This document shows, piece by piece, positions 16,652 to 26,299 of a DNA stretch of 64,000 nucleotides (the stretch's first letter is position 1; each line of letters starts with the position of its first letter). The position numbers and the translations under genes were made by a program. This stretch comes from Roseibium aggregatum IAM 12614 (GTDB taxonomy: Bacteria > Pseudomonadota > Alphaproteobacteria > Rhizobiales > Stappiaceae): positions 1 to 64,000 of the forward strand of contig NZ_AAUW01000027.1 of assembly GCF_000168975.1 (NCBI RefSeq), written 5' to 3'. Under the pieces are notes generated by a model. The model ran no database searches. It was given only the letters and a program-made list of their open reading frames with translations, and was not told the DNA's origin.

Positions 16652-17518
16652 ATGCGCCGGAATTTCATAGCGTTCTCAACTTTCCTGTTGGTTGCGGGCG
16701 CCCTCGACTTTTACCTGGAAGCAGCCCCCGAAAACGGCGCGGCCGTTGCGGACGAAACAATCCTCAAGCAACGCACCGTTCTGGCGGCCACGACCGTCGG
16801 GAGAGGGTTCGGTCCGCAATCGCCGCGCGACATTGACAACCGCTGGGGCAACAATCGTCGCGTTTTCAGCACGGTGCCGGACAGAAGCCGCATGACGCTT
16901 TGCGACATTCATTTCCACAAGAACGCGGAACACAGGGGTGGAGACTTTACTACTTTCGCCGGCAACGGCGACGGTCGCGGCTACGGCACCGGTTTTCTTT
17001 ATGACGGGCGTCTGAGCGCGGCGGAGCTGGCACCGAGGCAACGCCCTGTCGGTTCAAACACGGGGGATGAATTGATTCCCGGCGACACCATCGAGATCCA
17101 TTTCGTCTTTTCTACCATCAAGGCAACGCTTGGCAACGGACTTGGCACCTGCCTCAGCGAAACGATCGGCAATCCACAGCTGCGTGTCGAGGCGGTGGTG
17201 GCCGTTTTGGTCAACGATCCTGGCGCTGCAGACCTAGTTAAAATGGCACGGGTCGAAAATCACGGCGGCCTGAACCAAGTGCCAAACCTGCCCATGGATC
17301 TCGGCGTGCCGGTCGTTTATGCCGGGTCAACGACGGGGCCGGCCTATAACGAAAAGGGCTCGCCCTTCCAAGTCACCTGGAGCGTTCGCCCGCGGGTCGT
17401 GAAGCTGGACATTGCCTCACTCGATGCCTGGCTCGCGAACAATCCGTTCAAGGAGACACGTGCCCATGGCGTACGCAACTTGGTGAGGAACCCGGACCTC
17501 TTATCCGAAATCGACTAA
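16652..17518 (+). CDS. Delta-class carbonic anhydrase
   Basis: A 288-aa protein, ATG at 16652 with GAGGA 5 nt upstream, and an N-terminal hydrophobic signal or anchor (residues 5-20). It carries the delta-carbonic anhydrase signature: GFGPQSPRDI, MTLCDIHFHKNAEHRGG (H87, H89 and H94 as likely zinc or active-site histidines), FTTFAGNGDGRGYGTGF, PGDTIEIHFVFST, and the C-terminal STTGPAYNEKGSPFQVTWSV with HGVRNLVRNPDLLS. C84 and C167 could form the disulfide. It hydrates CO2 to bicarbonate, presumably in the periplasm. The class was defined in marine diatoms and dinoflagellates and also occurs in proteobacteria. The gene is complete and stands alone among IS elements. Confidence 0.92.
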   Translation: MRRNFIAFSTFLLVAGALDFYLEAAPENGAAVADETILKQRTVLAATTVGRGFGPQSPRDIDNRWGNNRRVFSTVPDRSRMTLCDIHFHKNAEHRGGDFTTFAGNGDGRGYGTGFLYDGRLSAAELAPRQRPVGSNTGDELIPGDTIEIHFVFSTIKATLGNGLGTCLSETIGNPQLRVEAVVAVLVNDPGAADLVKMARVENHGGLNQVPNLPMDLGVPVVYAGSTTGPAYNEKGSPFQVTWSVRPRVVKLDIASLDAWLANNPFKETRAHGVRNLVRNPDLLSEID

Positions 17519-17523
17519 CTGAA

Positions 17524-17877
17524 CCGCGCCGGGTTTGCCGGAGGCTATTTGGTTTAAGTTATACAGCCACAGCCGTTTGATCCAGTGTGGCGCAACATTG
17601 TTCCTCCGCTTCAGCCGGAGGGATGTTTCCAATGGGCTCCAGCAAGCGGCGGTGATTGAACCAGTCGCCCCATTCGAGTGTCGCGAACTCGAAAGCTTCG
17701 CAGCTTCGCCACGGCCCGCGCCGATGAATGACCTCGACCTTGAAGAGACCGTTGATCGTTTCGGCGAGGGCATTGTTATAAGAGTCACCTGCGCTCCCGA
17801 CAGACGGTTCGATGCCTGCTTCTGGCAGCCGCTCCGAATAGCGAATGGACACGTATTGAACGCCACTGGCGGAGTGA
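17524..17877 (-). pseudogene. IS3-family integrase (OrfB) C-terminal fragment
   Basis: The minus strand encodes IRYSERLPEAGIEPSVGSAG, DSYNNALAETINGLFKVEVI and EWGDWFNHRRLLEPIGNIPP, the C-terminal DDE region of an IS3-family OrfB including the terminal Glu. The element end is at 17524 (gaaccgcgccgggtttgccg), matching the terminus near 43860. The other end is cut by the IS5 copy that starts at 17878. Confidence 0.85.
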
Positions 17878-18972
17878 CCTTATCGCATTAATCGGGTTCC
17901 GTGCTTACCTGCTCGGCGTTTCCTTGCTTCTGAAGTTTTGTGAATGCCGTTCAAACACCACGCATCTCGTCGCCACAAGTTTGCGAAATCCAAGCATCGT
18001 GTAACGAACTGTCCCGAGTATAATGAAAGCCTGCGACGGCGTAGGGACATCACGGTCTGGGTTGATGAAAGCGTGGCGCATCACTGGGGTGTTGTGCGCA
18101 CCGGAAAGCGTGGTCGGTCGGGGGTAATACACTGATCTTGCCGTCACGGTTTGCCCGGAGATCCGGACCGTTTTCCATTTGGCCCTGCGGCAAACCCAAG
18201 GGTTTCTTCGTTCGGTGTTCCAGCTGATAAAGCTGGAACTGTCCGTTCCTGACTTTTTCACACTCTCGCGCCGAGCCGGCGGGCTTGAGCCTTTGCCGCG
18301 GGAACGATCCGAGGCGCCCGGGTTCCCTTGAGCTTGTGGTGAACAGCACCGGCCTGAAGGTCTTTGGGGCCGGAGAATGGCAGGAAACCAAACACGGCAA
18401 GGCGTCCAGGCGCCGCTCGTGGCGCAAGCTCCACTTGGGGCTGGATCTGGAGACAGGTCAGATCGAATGCAGTGAACTGACGACAGACGACATCGGCGAT
18501 CCGTCGGCCGTGCCGGGTCTTTTGGACCAGACTGAAGAACCCGTGCGCCGCTTTCTTGCAGACGGTGCCTATGATGGCACCGCCACCCGGAACGAAATCA
18601 CGCAGCGCTTTGCCGATGTGGAGATCATCATCCGGCCGCCGAAGACGGCTGTTGCCGGCCCTGAGGCCGAGATCAACCCCACCGCGCGGGATCTGGATGT
18701 TCTGGCGATCAAGGCCCATGGCCGCATGGCCTGGCAAAAGAGCACCGGATATGACCAGTAAGCGCGAGTGGAAACGCTCATGGGCCGCTGGAAGTCGGTC
18801 ATCGGGGAAAGGCTGAAATCACGTACCCTGGACAATCAGAGAACCGAGAGCCGGATCGGCGTCTCGGTCCTCAACAAGATGACTTCCCTCGGACACCCCA
18901 CGTTCAAGCGTATCTCATGGTGCCAAAATCCGGGTAAGAGACCACTGCGGCCCGGCTCGTGATTTGCGCAAC
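17878..18972 (+). mobile_element. IS5-family element, copy 1 (1095 bp, transposase broken)
   Basis: Bounded by CCTTATCGCATTAA and GATTTGCGCAAC, imperfect inverted ends shared by the three copies. The IS5-type transposase starts at 17944 (MPFKHHASRRHKFAKSKHRV) but stops at 18135. It continues in another frame (YTDLAV..LALRQTQGFLRSVFQLIKLE) and then a third (VNSTGLKVFGAGEWQETKHG, with the DDE catalytic Asp in VNSTG where VDSTG is usual). A further TAA follows GYDQ. The same breaks recur in copy 3; copy 2 shares all but the last stop. Confidence 0.85.
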
Positions 18973-19184
18973 ACGGTGGAGACGCTGCACGAAAGCGGCG
19001 GACAACTTCCTTGACAAATACCGGTAACCGGAAAGTCCCTCCATGTTTTAGCGCCAAGTCGAGTTTTCGGTAGATGGCCCGATCCGGTGAGAGTGAAGTG
19101 TCACCGACGGGTGATGCGGTTCACGACTTCAGGGAATACCGCCCAACCCGAAAAATCAAAAAATCTCCAAAGTGTCGAATATGC
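18973..19184. other. Spacer before the promoter box of the gene at 19283
   Basis: No gene or repeat recognised between the IS5 end and the box at 19185. Confidence 0.4.
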
Positions 19185-19198
19185 GTATCAAATAGCAC
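19185..19198 (+). promoter_or_regulatory. Shared dyad box upstream of the gene at 19283
   Basis: GTATCAAATAGCAC, 13 of 14 to the best box (44457), 85 bp upstream of the ATG. A weak -10-like TTGAAT starts 23 nt downstream. Confidence 0.5.
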
Positions 19199-19282
19199 AA
19201 TCAAAGGAGGCAGAGCACGGTTGAATACACTCCTACCGAAACTTGTTCAGTCCACACGGACCGGAAAATTGGGAAAAGTAAG

Positions 19283-20479
19283 ATGCTTACAGAAGCCGCA
19301 GTCCTTAATAGGCTCACGTCTGAGTTCTTGGACCCAGCAAACGATCAAAATAAGTTGAAAGAAAATCTTAAAAATAGTGTCTTCAAAACATTCGATAAAA
19401 TTGAAGTAATAGAAAATGATCCCAGCAACAATGATGTTAGGCATCAGGCACTCATTACGAAGCAGATAGCCGTGAATAAATACATTAGTGATACAAACGA
19501 ATGTATTGAGGCGGAACTTGACAATCTCGACAATTTTAGGGCGGTGTGGGAAAGTCTTAGTGCCGAAGAAAAAACGAAGGTTGTCCCGGAATTTGGGGCC
19601 GCCCTCGCAAAGGTTTTTGAAAAATTCGATGCGTGGCGCGAGCAAAATGAGATAAATAGGCAGGAATGGGAAGGCCTACTATCAGCTGGCAAAGCAAGCC
19701 TGTATGATTTCGACAAAGCGCAAACTGAGTTGATCAAAAAATACGCGGAATATCAAGCCGCTATTAATGCACTGAAATTGGTAATTAACGGTCAGCCCGC
19801 GGCCAAAGGCTCTGAGGCGGATGACCGGACTGCCGAAACAAATAAACAGCCTGAGCTGCATCTGGTTGATAAACAGCCTGAGCCGCAGCTGGTTGATAAA
19901 CAGCCTGAGCCGCAGCTGGTTGATAAACAGCCTGAGCCGCAGCTGGTTGATAAACAGCCTGAGCCGCAGCTGGTTGATAAACAGCCTGAGCCGCAGCTGG
20001 TTGATAAACAGCCTGAGCCGCAGCTGGTTGATAAACAGCCTGAGCCGCAGCTGGCTGATAAACAGCCTGAGCCGCAGCTGGCTGATAAACAGCCTGAGCC
20101 GAAGCTGGCTGATAAACAGCCTGAGACGAAGTATGCTGGTGTGGATTGGCTTCGCGACTCGAAAAAATCGACTGTTGAAATGCTTGAGCCGGTTCATAAG
20201 CAGGCTGATGTAGAAGCTGAGCCCGAACAAGTGGTCGGCACTTTGGATCAGCTAAAGCAGGCGATTGAGTTGCTTGGTAAAGACCAGCCTGTCTCTCGGG
20301 GCATACCCAAAGCGGTGCGAAGAGACAATGCAGATTTACAAAAAAGTCTCGAAGACGATGAGAATTCAGATGCAGGCAGTAGCGAATTTAGCGAAATGAA
20401 TGGTCCAGTCGAAATGGGCATGTATGTTAAGCCCAACAAGACCCGTTGGTTCCCCTCTTTTGGACGGAAGAATGGCTGA
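19283..20479 (+). CDS. Helical protein with eleven 9-residue repeats, candidate effector
   Basis: 398 aa. Residues 1-175 are charged and predicted helical with coiled-coil character (NKLKENLKNSVFKTFDKIEV, FEKFDAWREQNEINRQEWE). Residues 188-286 are eleven tandem copies of KQPEPQLVD. The rest is acidic and ends in a basic segment (KPNKTRWFPSFGRKNG). There is no signal peptide or transmembrane helix, and no family I recognise. Low GC, a shared upstream box and the tandem-repeat architecture resemble known type III effectors, but function is unknown. The ATG at 19283 has a purine-rich but weak ribosome site. Confidence 0.55.
   Translation: MLTEAAVLNRLTSEFLDPANDQNKLKENLKNSVFKTFDKIEVIENDPSNNDVRHQALITKQIAVNKYISDTNECIEAELDNLDNFRAVWESLSAEEKTKVVPEFGAALAKVFEKFDAWREQNEINRQEWEGLLSAGKASLYDFDKAQTELIKKYAEYQAAINALKLVINGQPAAKGSEADDRTAETNKQPELHLVDKQPEPQLVDKQPEPQLVDKQPEPQLVDKQPEPQLVDKQPEPQLVDKQPEPQLVDKQPEPQLADKQPEPQLADKQPEPKLADKQPETKYAGVDWLRDSKKSTVEMLEPVHKQADVEAEPEQVVGTLDQLKQAIELLGKDQPVSRGIPKAVRRDNADLQKSLEDDENSDAGSSEFSEMNGPVEMGMYVKPNKTRWFPSFGRKNG
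19844..20140 (+). repeat. 11 x 27-bp in-frame tandem repeat
   Basis: Units 2-7 encode KQPEPQLVD and are almost identical in DNA; units 8-11 drift (LAD, KLAD, TKYAG). The gradient suggests expansion by slippage from one side. Expect copy-number variation between strains. Confidence 0.95.
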
Positions 20480-20943
20480 AAATTGAGCAGGATCAGCTTG
20501 CACGGAAATTCCATATGCGCAAGCGACGTGCCGTAGCGTCTTGGACGTTCATTAATTCGGTTACGGTCGCGGGTGTAAAAGTGCAGGCTTGGTTCGGAAG
20601 TCTGGAGGGGGTCAGGCGCGCTGGCATTCAGGTCGCGAGACACTGGTAACGATTGGTCAGTTGCTTCTGATTTCCCTCCGGTCTTTGCTGTTTTTATCCC
20701 CTCTATTGATGGCACGGTAGGCGCCTTGAAGGCGCCGCCACCCGGGGCTTTGATCCCTGATACAATCACAGTCGGCGACTTTTCGGAATCGGCAGCAAGG
20801 CGGTGATGGAATGAAACGCTTTGCTCAGGGGTGGGGTCAACATGGCGGCGGGATCTGGAATTGGGGGGGCGGGTCTGGTGTCATGATAAGACAAGGCAAG
20901 GCAAGAAAGATCAGCCAGGCGAGACGAGAGCGGACCGCGCGGC
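20480..20943. other. Noncoding region before a strong hairpin
   Basis: No supported gene. A short stem (GGCAAGGCA at 20895-20903 with TGCCTTGCC at 20987-20995) encloses the perfect hairpin at 20944-20980. Confidence 0.35.
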
Positions 20944-20980
20944 GCGAGACAGGATCTCGAGCCTTGAGATCCTGTCTCGC
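20944..20980. other. Perfect 15-bp inverted repeat in the leader of the gene at 21085
   Basis: GCGAGACAGGATCTC (20944-20958), a 7-nt loop, and its exact complement (20966-20980). No T-run follows on either strand, so it is not a standard terminator. A 9-bp outer stem extends it. Confidence 0.6.
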
Positions 20981-21084
20981 ATTAAGTGCCTTGCCCGGTA
21001 TGGCTGATTCCGATCACCCCGTCGGTATGACCTGGTGGGAACGATTGTGAGGTTTCCGGAAACTTAAGGTTCGGGTGGACAATC

Positions 21085-22554
21085 ATGAGCAAAGTTGAAC
21101 AGAGTGTTGTTTCCTCGGACGGTGGCTCTGGATATCAATGGGTCCGAATGTCCTGTGGTCAGAACATCACAATCTTCAGCAAATTCAAGGTTTGCAAACT
21201 GGCGGACTATGAGATCAGTAACGATCGATCATACAAAGAACAAGTGGCTTGCGACAACGGACCAAACGACGCATCCGAATATAATCGGTTGCTTAAACGC
21301 AGAATATCGAAAATTAACAAGATAGTTGAAAACAAGAATGAAAAGATATCTTCTTATGAAGAACGTATTCAAGAGCTTGGAAAGCAATTACCCGATTTAA
21401 ACATTTCCGAAGAGGCCGGACATCCGATGGGAGAAGGATCCGATCTCGCTGTTAGCTTTGATAAAGTGATAGAGACATTCAATGACTATTTCGAATTGAC
21501 AAAGAATAATCTTGCTGACTGGTGCGAGCTGTTTGAAGAGAAAACATTTTACAGATACGAGCCCTCCAGAGATTCTTCTCCTCTGAAGAGTAAATTCAAG
21601 AAATTCGAAGAAAGCTTCGAAGAACTTGAAGAAAAAATTGTATCACTTTCTCGAAATGGACCCGAAGCCGAAGAAGAAGTCGGTCCGGTTTATTTGGCAG
21701 GTCCCATGCGCGGAAATCGCATTCCGAACAAATCTGGTAACTCTGCTGCGACAGAGACGAATTCTAGTATCGAAAATAAACTGAAGGGATTTCTTCATCA
21801 ATACCCGGAGTCAATAGAGAGTCTTGAAAAACACTACGGACCACAATATCGAAACGACCCCGAACATATTGAGCGGGAAAGAACCACTCATTTAAGTTTA
21901 ATACAGCAGAATCAAGTGAGGAGATCTGGCAGTAGATATCTCCAGGTAAATGCGGTTAAGACAGAAAGATTAAAGGCTGCCCTTCTGCATAACCTTCTTC
22001 AAGACTCAATTATGTTCATTGTCAGCGGTGTTGTGGAGAAAGCAAACAAGCACAATCGCGATCTTATCGACAATAACTTAAAGATCCCTACGGAGTTCGA
22101 TCTGGAGGAAGTCGGAGATTGCTCGCAACAAGATCTAAAGGACTTAAGCTTATTGCTGAATCTTAAACTTTATGATCAAATTAAAAAGAAGATTCTTGAG
22201 AAAAAAAATGATGTTATATTCGACGATATTATAGACGAGATGTCAGAAAACATATGCAACGTAATAAGCGGCGCCGCAGATTGCATAGTAAAAAATCCGC
22301 AATTATTTCTTTACAATAATATACATGGGCTGAATAAGCAGTTGATTTATCTGTATATCCAACATTTCGCAGATAGCGAGACAAACAATAAACAAGATCG
22401 AACCGAATTTGTGAAAAAAATCAAAGAGGATTGTATCGAATGGTTGACAGAGGGCGGAAAAGATCACCGTAGAGAGAAGCTTACATTTACAGACGACACT
22501 TTTGATGAAGTTAAAAGTGAAGATGATAAGTTTGATTATCAAATGTTATTCTAA
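21085..22554 (+). CDS. Unknown 489-aa protein, candidate effector
   Basis: Start ATG 21085 (MSKVEQSVVSSDGGSGYQW). The protein is AT-rich in codon use and mainly helical. A coiled coil covers about residues 72-105 (RRISKINKIVENKNEKISSY) and acidic helices about 160-195. A linker (VYLAGPMRGNRIPNKSGNS) leads to a helical C-terminal half containing FIVSGVVEKANKHNRDLID, LLLNLKLYDQIKKKILEKK and FDDIIDEMSENICNVISG. There is no signal peptide, no enzyme motif and no family match by eye. Composition and context resemble the other cargo genes, but no dyad box was found upstream. Confidence 0.5.
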   Translation: MSKVEQSVVSSDGGSGYQWVRMSCGQNITIFSKFKVCKLADYEISNDRSYKEQVACDNGPNDASEYNRLLKRRISKINKIVENKNEKISSYEERIQELGKQLPDLNISEEAGHPMGEGSDLAVSFDKVIETFNDYFELTKNNLADWCELFEEKTFYRYEPSRDSSPLKSKFKKFEESFEELEEKIVSLSRNGPEAEEEVGPVYLAGPMRGNRIPNKSGNSAATETNSSIENKLKGFLHQYPESIESLEKHYGPQYRNDPEHIERERTTHLSLIQQNQVRRSGSRYLQVNAVKTERLKAALLHNLLQDSIMFIVSGVVEKANKHNRDLIDNNLKIPTEFDLEEVGDCSQQDLKDLSLLLNLKLYDQIKKKILEKKNDVIFDDIIDEMSENICNVISGAADCIVKNPQLFLYNNIHGLNKQLIYLYIQHFADSETNNKQDRTEFVKKIKEDCIEWLTEGGKDHRREKLTFTDDTFDEVKSEDDKFDYQMLF

Positions 22555-22714
22555 ATTCTGGTTCTGATGACTGATGCCAGCCTCAACAAATAAGAACCTG
22601 ATTGACTGTACTGAAACAATATTGACCTGACAGTCGCCGCTCGTTGGGGCGGGTTGCGCAGTTGGGCACCTCGAAAAACCTGCTCAATTGGCTGATTTCG
22701 TGATTCACACGCCG

Positions 22715-23420
22715 TACTGATTTGCGCGGAGGCGCTGAATGCGGGGACAGGGTTCTGTCGCAAAACCGTGCGCAAATATCTGGAGCGCGGTCTTGAAGGG
22801 CCCAGTTATGGTCCGCGCGCACCGCGGCCGCGCTTGCTCGAGGCCTATGAGGGTTATCTAACGGAGCGCGTCGTGGCCTGTTCCAGCCTTTCCAGCCGCC
22901 GACTTCTGCGGGAGGTTCGCGCCCTTGGGTTTTCCGGTGGCTATACTATCTTGACGGATTTTCTGCCACCCTCCGGCCGCGTCCGCCCCGTCCGTTCGAA
23001 CGGCGTTTTGAGACAGCTCCGGGAGAACAGGCACAGGTGGACTTTGCGGAATTTGTGACCGAATTCACTGACGAGCCTAGTGTTTACCGGAAGGTGTGGC
23101 TGTTCTCCTTTGTCCTGGGCAACAGCCGGTGGCTTTGGGGCTGGTTCTGTTCAAACCAGAGCCTGGAGAGGGTGCTGCGTTGCCATGTGATGGTCTTTGA
23201 TGCCTGTGGCGGCACCACGCAGCAAAACCTTTTTGATCGGATGAAGACGGCTGTTCTGGGCGACGCCGAAGATGGCACAGTCACCTGCAATCCCGCTCTC
23301 GTGGCCGTTCTGGACCATTACGGGTCGGCTCCGGAAGCCGTAACAGGTCAGCGTCTCCCCGACGCGCCCTTCAATCAGTATAAAGGGATCCGTCTCAAGC
23401 AGAAATATGCGAAAGGGTGA
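22715..23420 (+). pseudogene. istA: IS21-family IstA, frameshifted and truncated
   Basis: The first frame (to 23058) reads RKYLERGLEGPSYGPRAPRP and SLSSRRLLREVRALGFSGGY, the IstA N-terminal HTH region. A frameshift then leads to QVDFAEFVTEF, VWLFSFVLGNSRWLWGWFCS and NLFDRMKTAVLG, the start of the integrase-like domain. The match ends near 23390. No IstB follows. Confidence 0.8.
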
Positions 23421-23504
23421 CGTCCCATGTTGTGGTGTAGCTCTTTTCAGGCCTCGGTCTTTTAGCGGGCCGAGCTGATCAGTCGCTCTGGGCTGCAGGC
23501 AAGC

Positions 23505-24274
23505 TGAAGGTGAGATCATCGCAGACCGGGGCAAGCGTTTCCAGTGTCATGTATCGGCCGCGCTGCACGGTCCATTCCTCGGTTTGTTCCTTCAGGATCG
23601 CGCCGACTGGTCGGCGGATTGAGGCCCCGGCGCATGAGATCTCGCAGAAACTTGGTCCAGAAGGGCTCAGCCTCAGAGGCGCCGATCGCCATGCCCAGCA
23701 CCTCGCGGCGCCCGTCCGTGTTCACCCCCACCGCCAGTGTGACTGCGACGCTCACGATGCGCCCTCCCTGGCGGACCTTCAGGTAGGTGGCGTCGATCCA
23801 CAGGTAGGGCCAGTCGCCCTCGATGGGTCAGGTCAGGAAAGCATCAACACGTTCATCGATGTCTTCGCACAAACGGCTGACCTGGCTTTTCGAGATCCCG
23901 GTCCCGCCCATTGCCTGCACCAGATCGTCCATCGATCGCGTAGACACGCCATGAACATAGGCCTCCTGGATCACAGCCGTCAGGGCCTTCTCCACGGATC
24001 GCCTCGGCTCAAGGAAAGACGGGAAGTAGGACCCCGTGCGAAGCCGGGGAATGCGCAACTCAACGCTGCCCGCACGGGTCTGCCAGTCCCGGTCACGGTA
24101 TCCGTTGCGCTGCGCCTGACGGTCTGTGCTCTTCTCGCCATAATCAGCACCGGTCCTGGCGCCGACTTCGAGCTCCATAAGCCGCTCCGCCGCAAATCCG
24201 ATCTTTTCTCGAAGCAGGTCAGCATCGGCGATCTTTTCCACGAGCGCGCGCAGGGCCATCATGGGGTTGGTCAT
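23505..24274 (-). pseudogene. IS256-family (Mutator) transposase, interrupted
   Basis: The N-terminal half (24274 to 23828) reads MTNPMMALRALVEKIADADL, RNGYRDRDWQTRAGSVELRI and IPRLRTGSYFPSFLEPRR, then stops (TGA) after DERVDAFLT. The frame resumes through the catalytic region (WIDATYLKVR, VAVGVNTDGRREVLGMAIG, SEAEPFWTKFLRDL) and is lost near 23516. Internal stop and truncation make it inactive. Confidence 0.85.
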
Positions 24275-24404
24275 CGGGTGTCGTACCTGGGGAAGGTTGG
24301 TGGTCGCAACCCGACCTTACCGAAAAAACCGATGACCACCCAAAGCTAAACCACGTCCGGGGACGTCACCGAAAATACCTCTTGCGCATGGGGCGGTTAC
24401 ACAT

Positions 24405-25498
24405 GTTGCGCAAATCACGAGCCGGGCCGCAGTGGTCTCTTACCCGGATTTTGGCATCATGAGATACGCTCGAACGTAGGGTGTCCGAGGGAAGTCATCT
24501 TGTTGAGGACCGAGACGCCGATCCGGCTCTCGGTTCTCTGATTGTCCAGGGTACGTGATTTCAGCCTTTCCCCGATGACCGACTTCCAGCAGCCCATCTG
24601 CGTTTCCACTCGCGCTCTCTGGTCATATCCGGTGCTCTTTTGCCAGGCCATGCGGCCATGGGCCTTGATCGCCAGAACATCCAGATCCCGCGCGGTGGGG
24701 TTGATCTCGGCCTCAGGGCCGGCAACAGCCGTCTTCGGCGGCCGGATGATGATCTCCACATCGGCAAAGCGCTGCGTGATTTCGTTCCGGGTGGCGGTGC
24801 CATCATAGGCACCGTCTGCAAGAAAGCGGCGCACGGGTTCTTCAGTCTGGTCCAAAAGACCCGGCACGGCCGACGGATCGCCGATGTCGTCTGTCGTCAG
24901 TTCACTGCATTCGATCTGACCTGTCTCCAGATCCAGCCCCAAGTGGAGCTTGCGCCACGAGCGGCGCCTGGACGCCTTGCCGTGTTTGGTTTCCTGCCAT
25001 TCTCCGGCCCCAAAGACCTTCAGGCCGGTGCTGTTCACCACAAGCTCAAGGGAACCCGGGCGCCTCGGATCGTTCCCGCGGCAAAGGCTCAAGCCCGCCG
25101 GCTCGGCGCGAGAGTGTGAAAAAGTCAGGAACGGACAGTTCCAGCTTTATCAGCTGGAACACCGAACGAAGAAACCCTTGGGTTTGCCGCAGGGCCAAAT
25201 GGAAAACGGTCCGGATCTCCGGGCAAACCGTGACGGCAAGATCAGTGTATTACCCCCGACCGACCACGCTTTCCGGTGCGCACAACACCCCAGTGATGCG
25301 CCACGCTTTCATCAACCCAGACCGTGATGTCCCTACGCCGTCGCAGGCTTTCATTATACTCGGGACAGTTCGTTACACGATGCTTGGATTTCGCAAACTT
25401 GTGGCGACGGGATGCGTGGTGTTTGAACGGCATTCACAAAACTTCAGAAGCAAGGAACGCCGAGCAGGTAGGCACGGAACTGCGTTAATGCGATAAGG
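24405..25498 (-). mobile_element. IS5-family element, copy 2 (1094 bp, minus strand)
   Basis: Same boundaries and same N-terminal frameshifts as copies 1 and 3. It lacks their TAA after GYDQ: here the frame continues RARVETQMGCWKSVIGERL to the end. It interrupts the IS630 gene on its right. Confidence 0.85.
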
Positions 25499-25502
25499 TC
25501 CA

Positions 25503-26051
25503 GACGGGTTCTGAGAGCTTCGAGATCTGCGGGGAAGTTTTTTTAAAAGCCTCCAGCGCATGCTCGATCTGCCCGTGATGGGCGCGGCGGGCGCTCAGCT
25601 TGATAAAGCCCATGTCCTTCAAAGCTCCGCTTACCGTGTTCTCGTAAACGCTGACGCCAAACGCTTCATGTAGCCAGGCAACCATATCCTTGACCCGCCA
25701 GCGGACGTCGCCATGCACAGCAGGAATTGGCCCAGCCTAGACGATCCGTGCCAGAGCTGCGCGGTGGTCTGCCGTCAGCTTGAGCACGGCGCCGGGGGCT
25801 TTGCGGTCAACCAGACCCTCCGGGCCTTCAGCGTTGAAGCGCAGCACCCAGTCCCGAACAATTTGCTGGGTCACACCGCCGATCCGGGCCGCTTCAAGGC
25901 GCTTGCCGCCATCATAGATTGACGCAAGTGCTAGCAACCGCCGCGTTTGATCGGCATCGCCTGACTGTTTCGCAAGACACCGCAGCGTCCCTGCATCAAA
26001 ATCATCGCGAAGTGAAATCCGGCCACCCATGGCAGCCCCTCTGTTTGCCAT
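25503..26051 (-). pseudogene. IS630-family transposase N-terminal part, internal stop, cut by IS5
   Basis: The first part (26051-25737) reads RISLRDDFDAGTLRCLAKQS, the paired HTH (EAARIGGVTQQIVRDWVLRF) and LVDRKAPG, then a TAG replaces the residue before AGPIPAVHGDVRWRVKDM. The second part continues to the SARRAHHGQIEHALEAFKK region. The catalytic DDE half is absent. The IS5 copy 2 begins at the break. Confidence 0.8.
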
Positions 26052-26104
26052 CGTGAATCATGATTTGCCCCGAATTGGGAAGCCCAAATATGGGTCACCC
26101 ATAA

Positions 26105-26190
26105 ATACGCGTGGTATTACCCGATGCTTCGACTTCGGGATCTGGTAACGGCGGGCAGCGTGGTATTTGAACGGCATTCAGGAAACGTCA
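26105..26190 (-). mobile_element. IS5-type 5' end remnant
   Basis: The minus strand reads MPF-K-YHAARRYQIPKSKHRV (allowing for small errors), the N-terminus of an IS5-family transposase related to, but distinct from, the three complete copies. Confidence 0.5.
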
Positions 26191-26299
26191 AGGCCGCGAA
26201 AAGCCAAGCCCTCAAGCCTGAAAGCCGATCTGTGGAACAACACCACTTAAACAAGATCCAGTCCGGGCGCCTGAGCGCCCGGACTGGTCTTTGCGGAGC

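Noticed and set aside
18258..18737. Antisense open frames in each IS5 copy (also at 24640 and 28909)
   Set aside because: They recur only because the IS recurs and lie opposite the recognisable DDE transposase codons.
20883..20897. GTGTCATGATAAGAC-like string before the gene at 21085 as another cargo box
   Set aside because: It needs an inserted base to fit the 14-bp dyad, lies about 200 bp from the start, and has no -10-like hexamer at the usual spacing.
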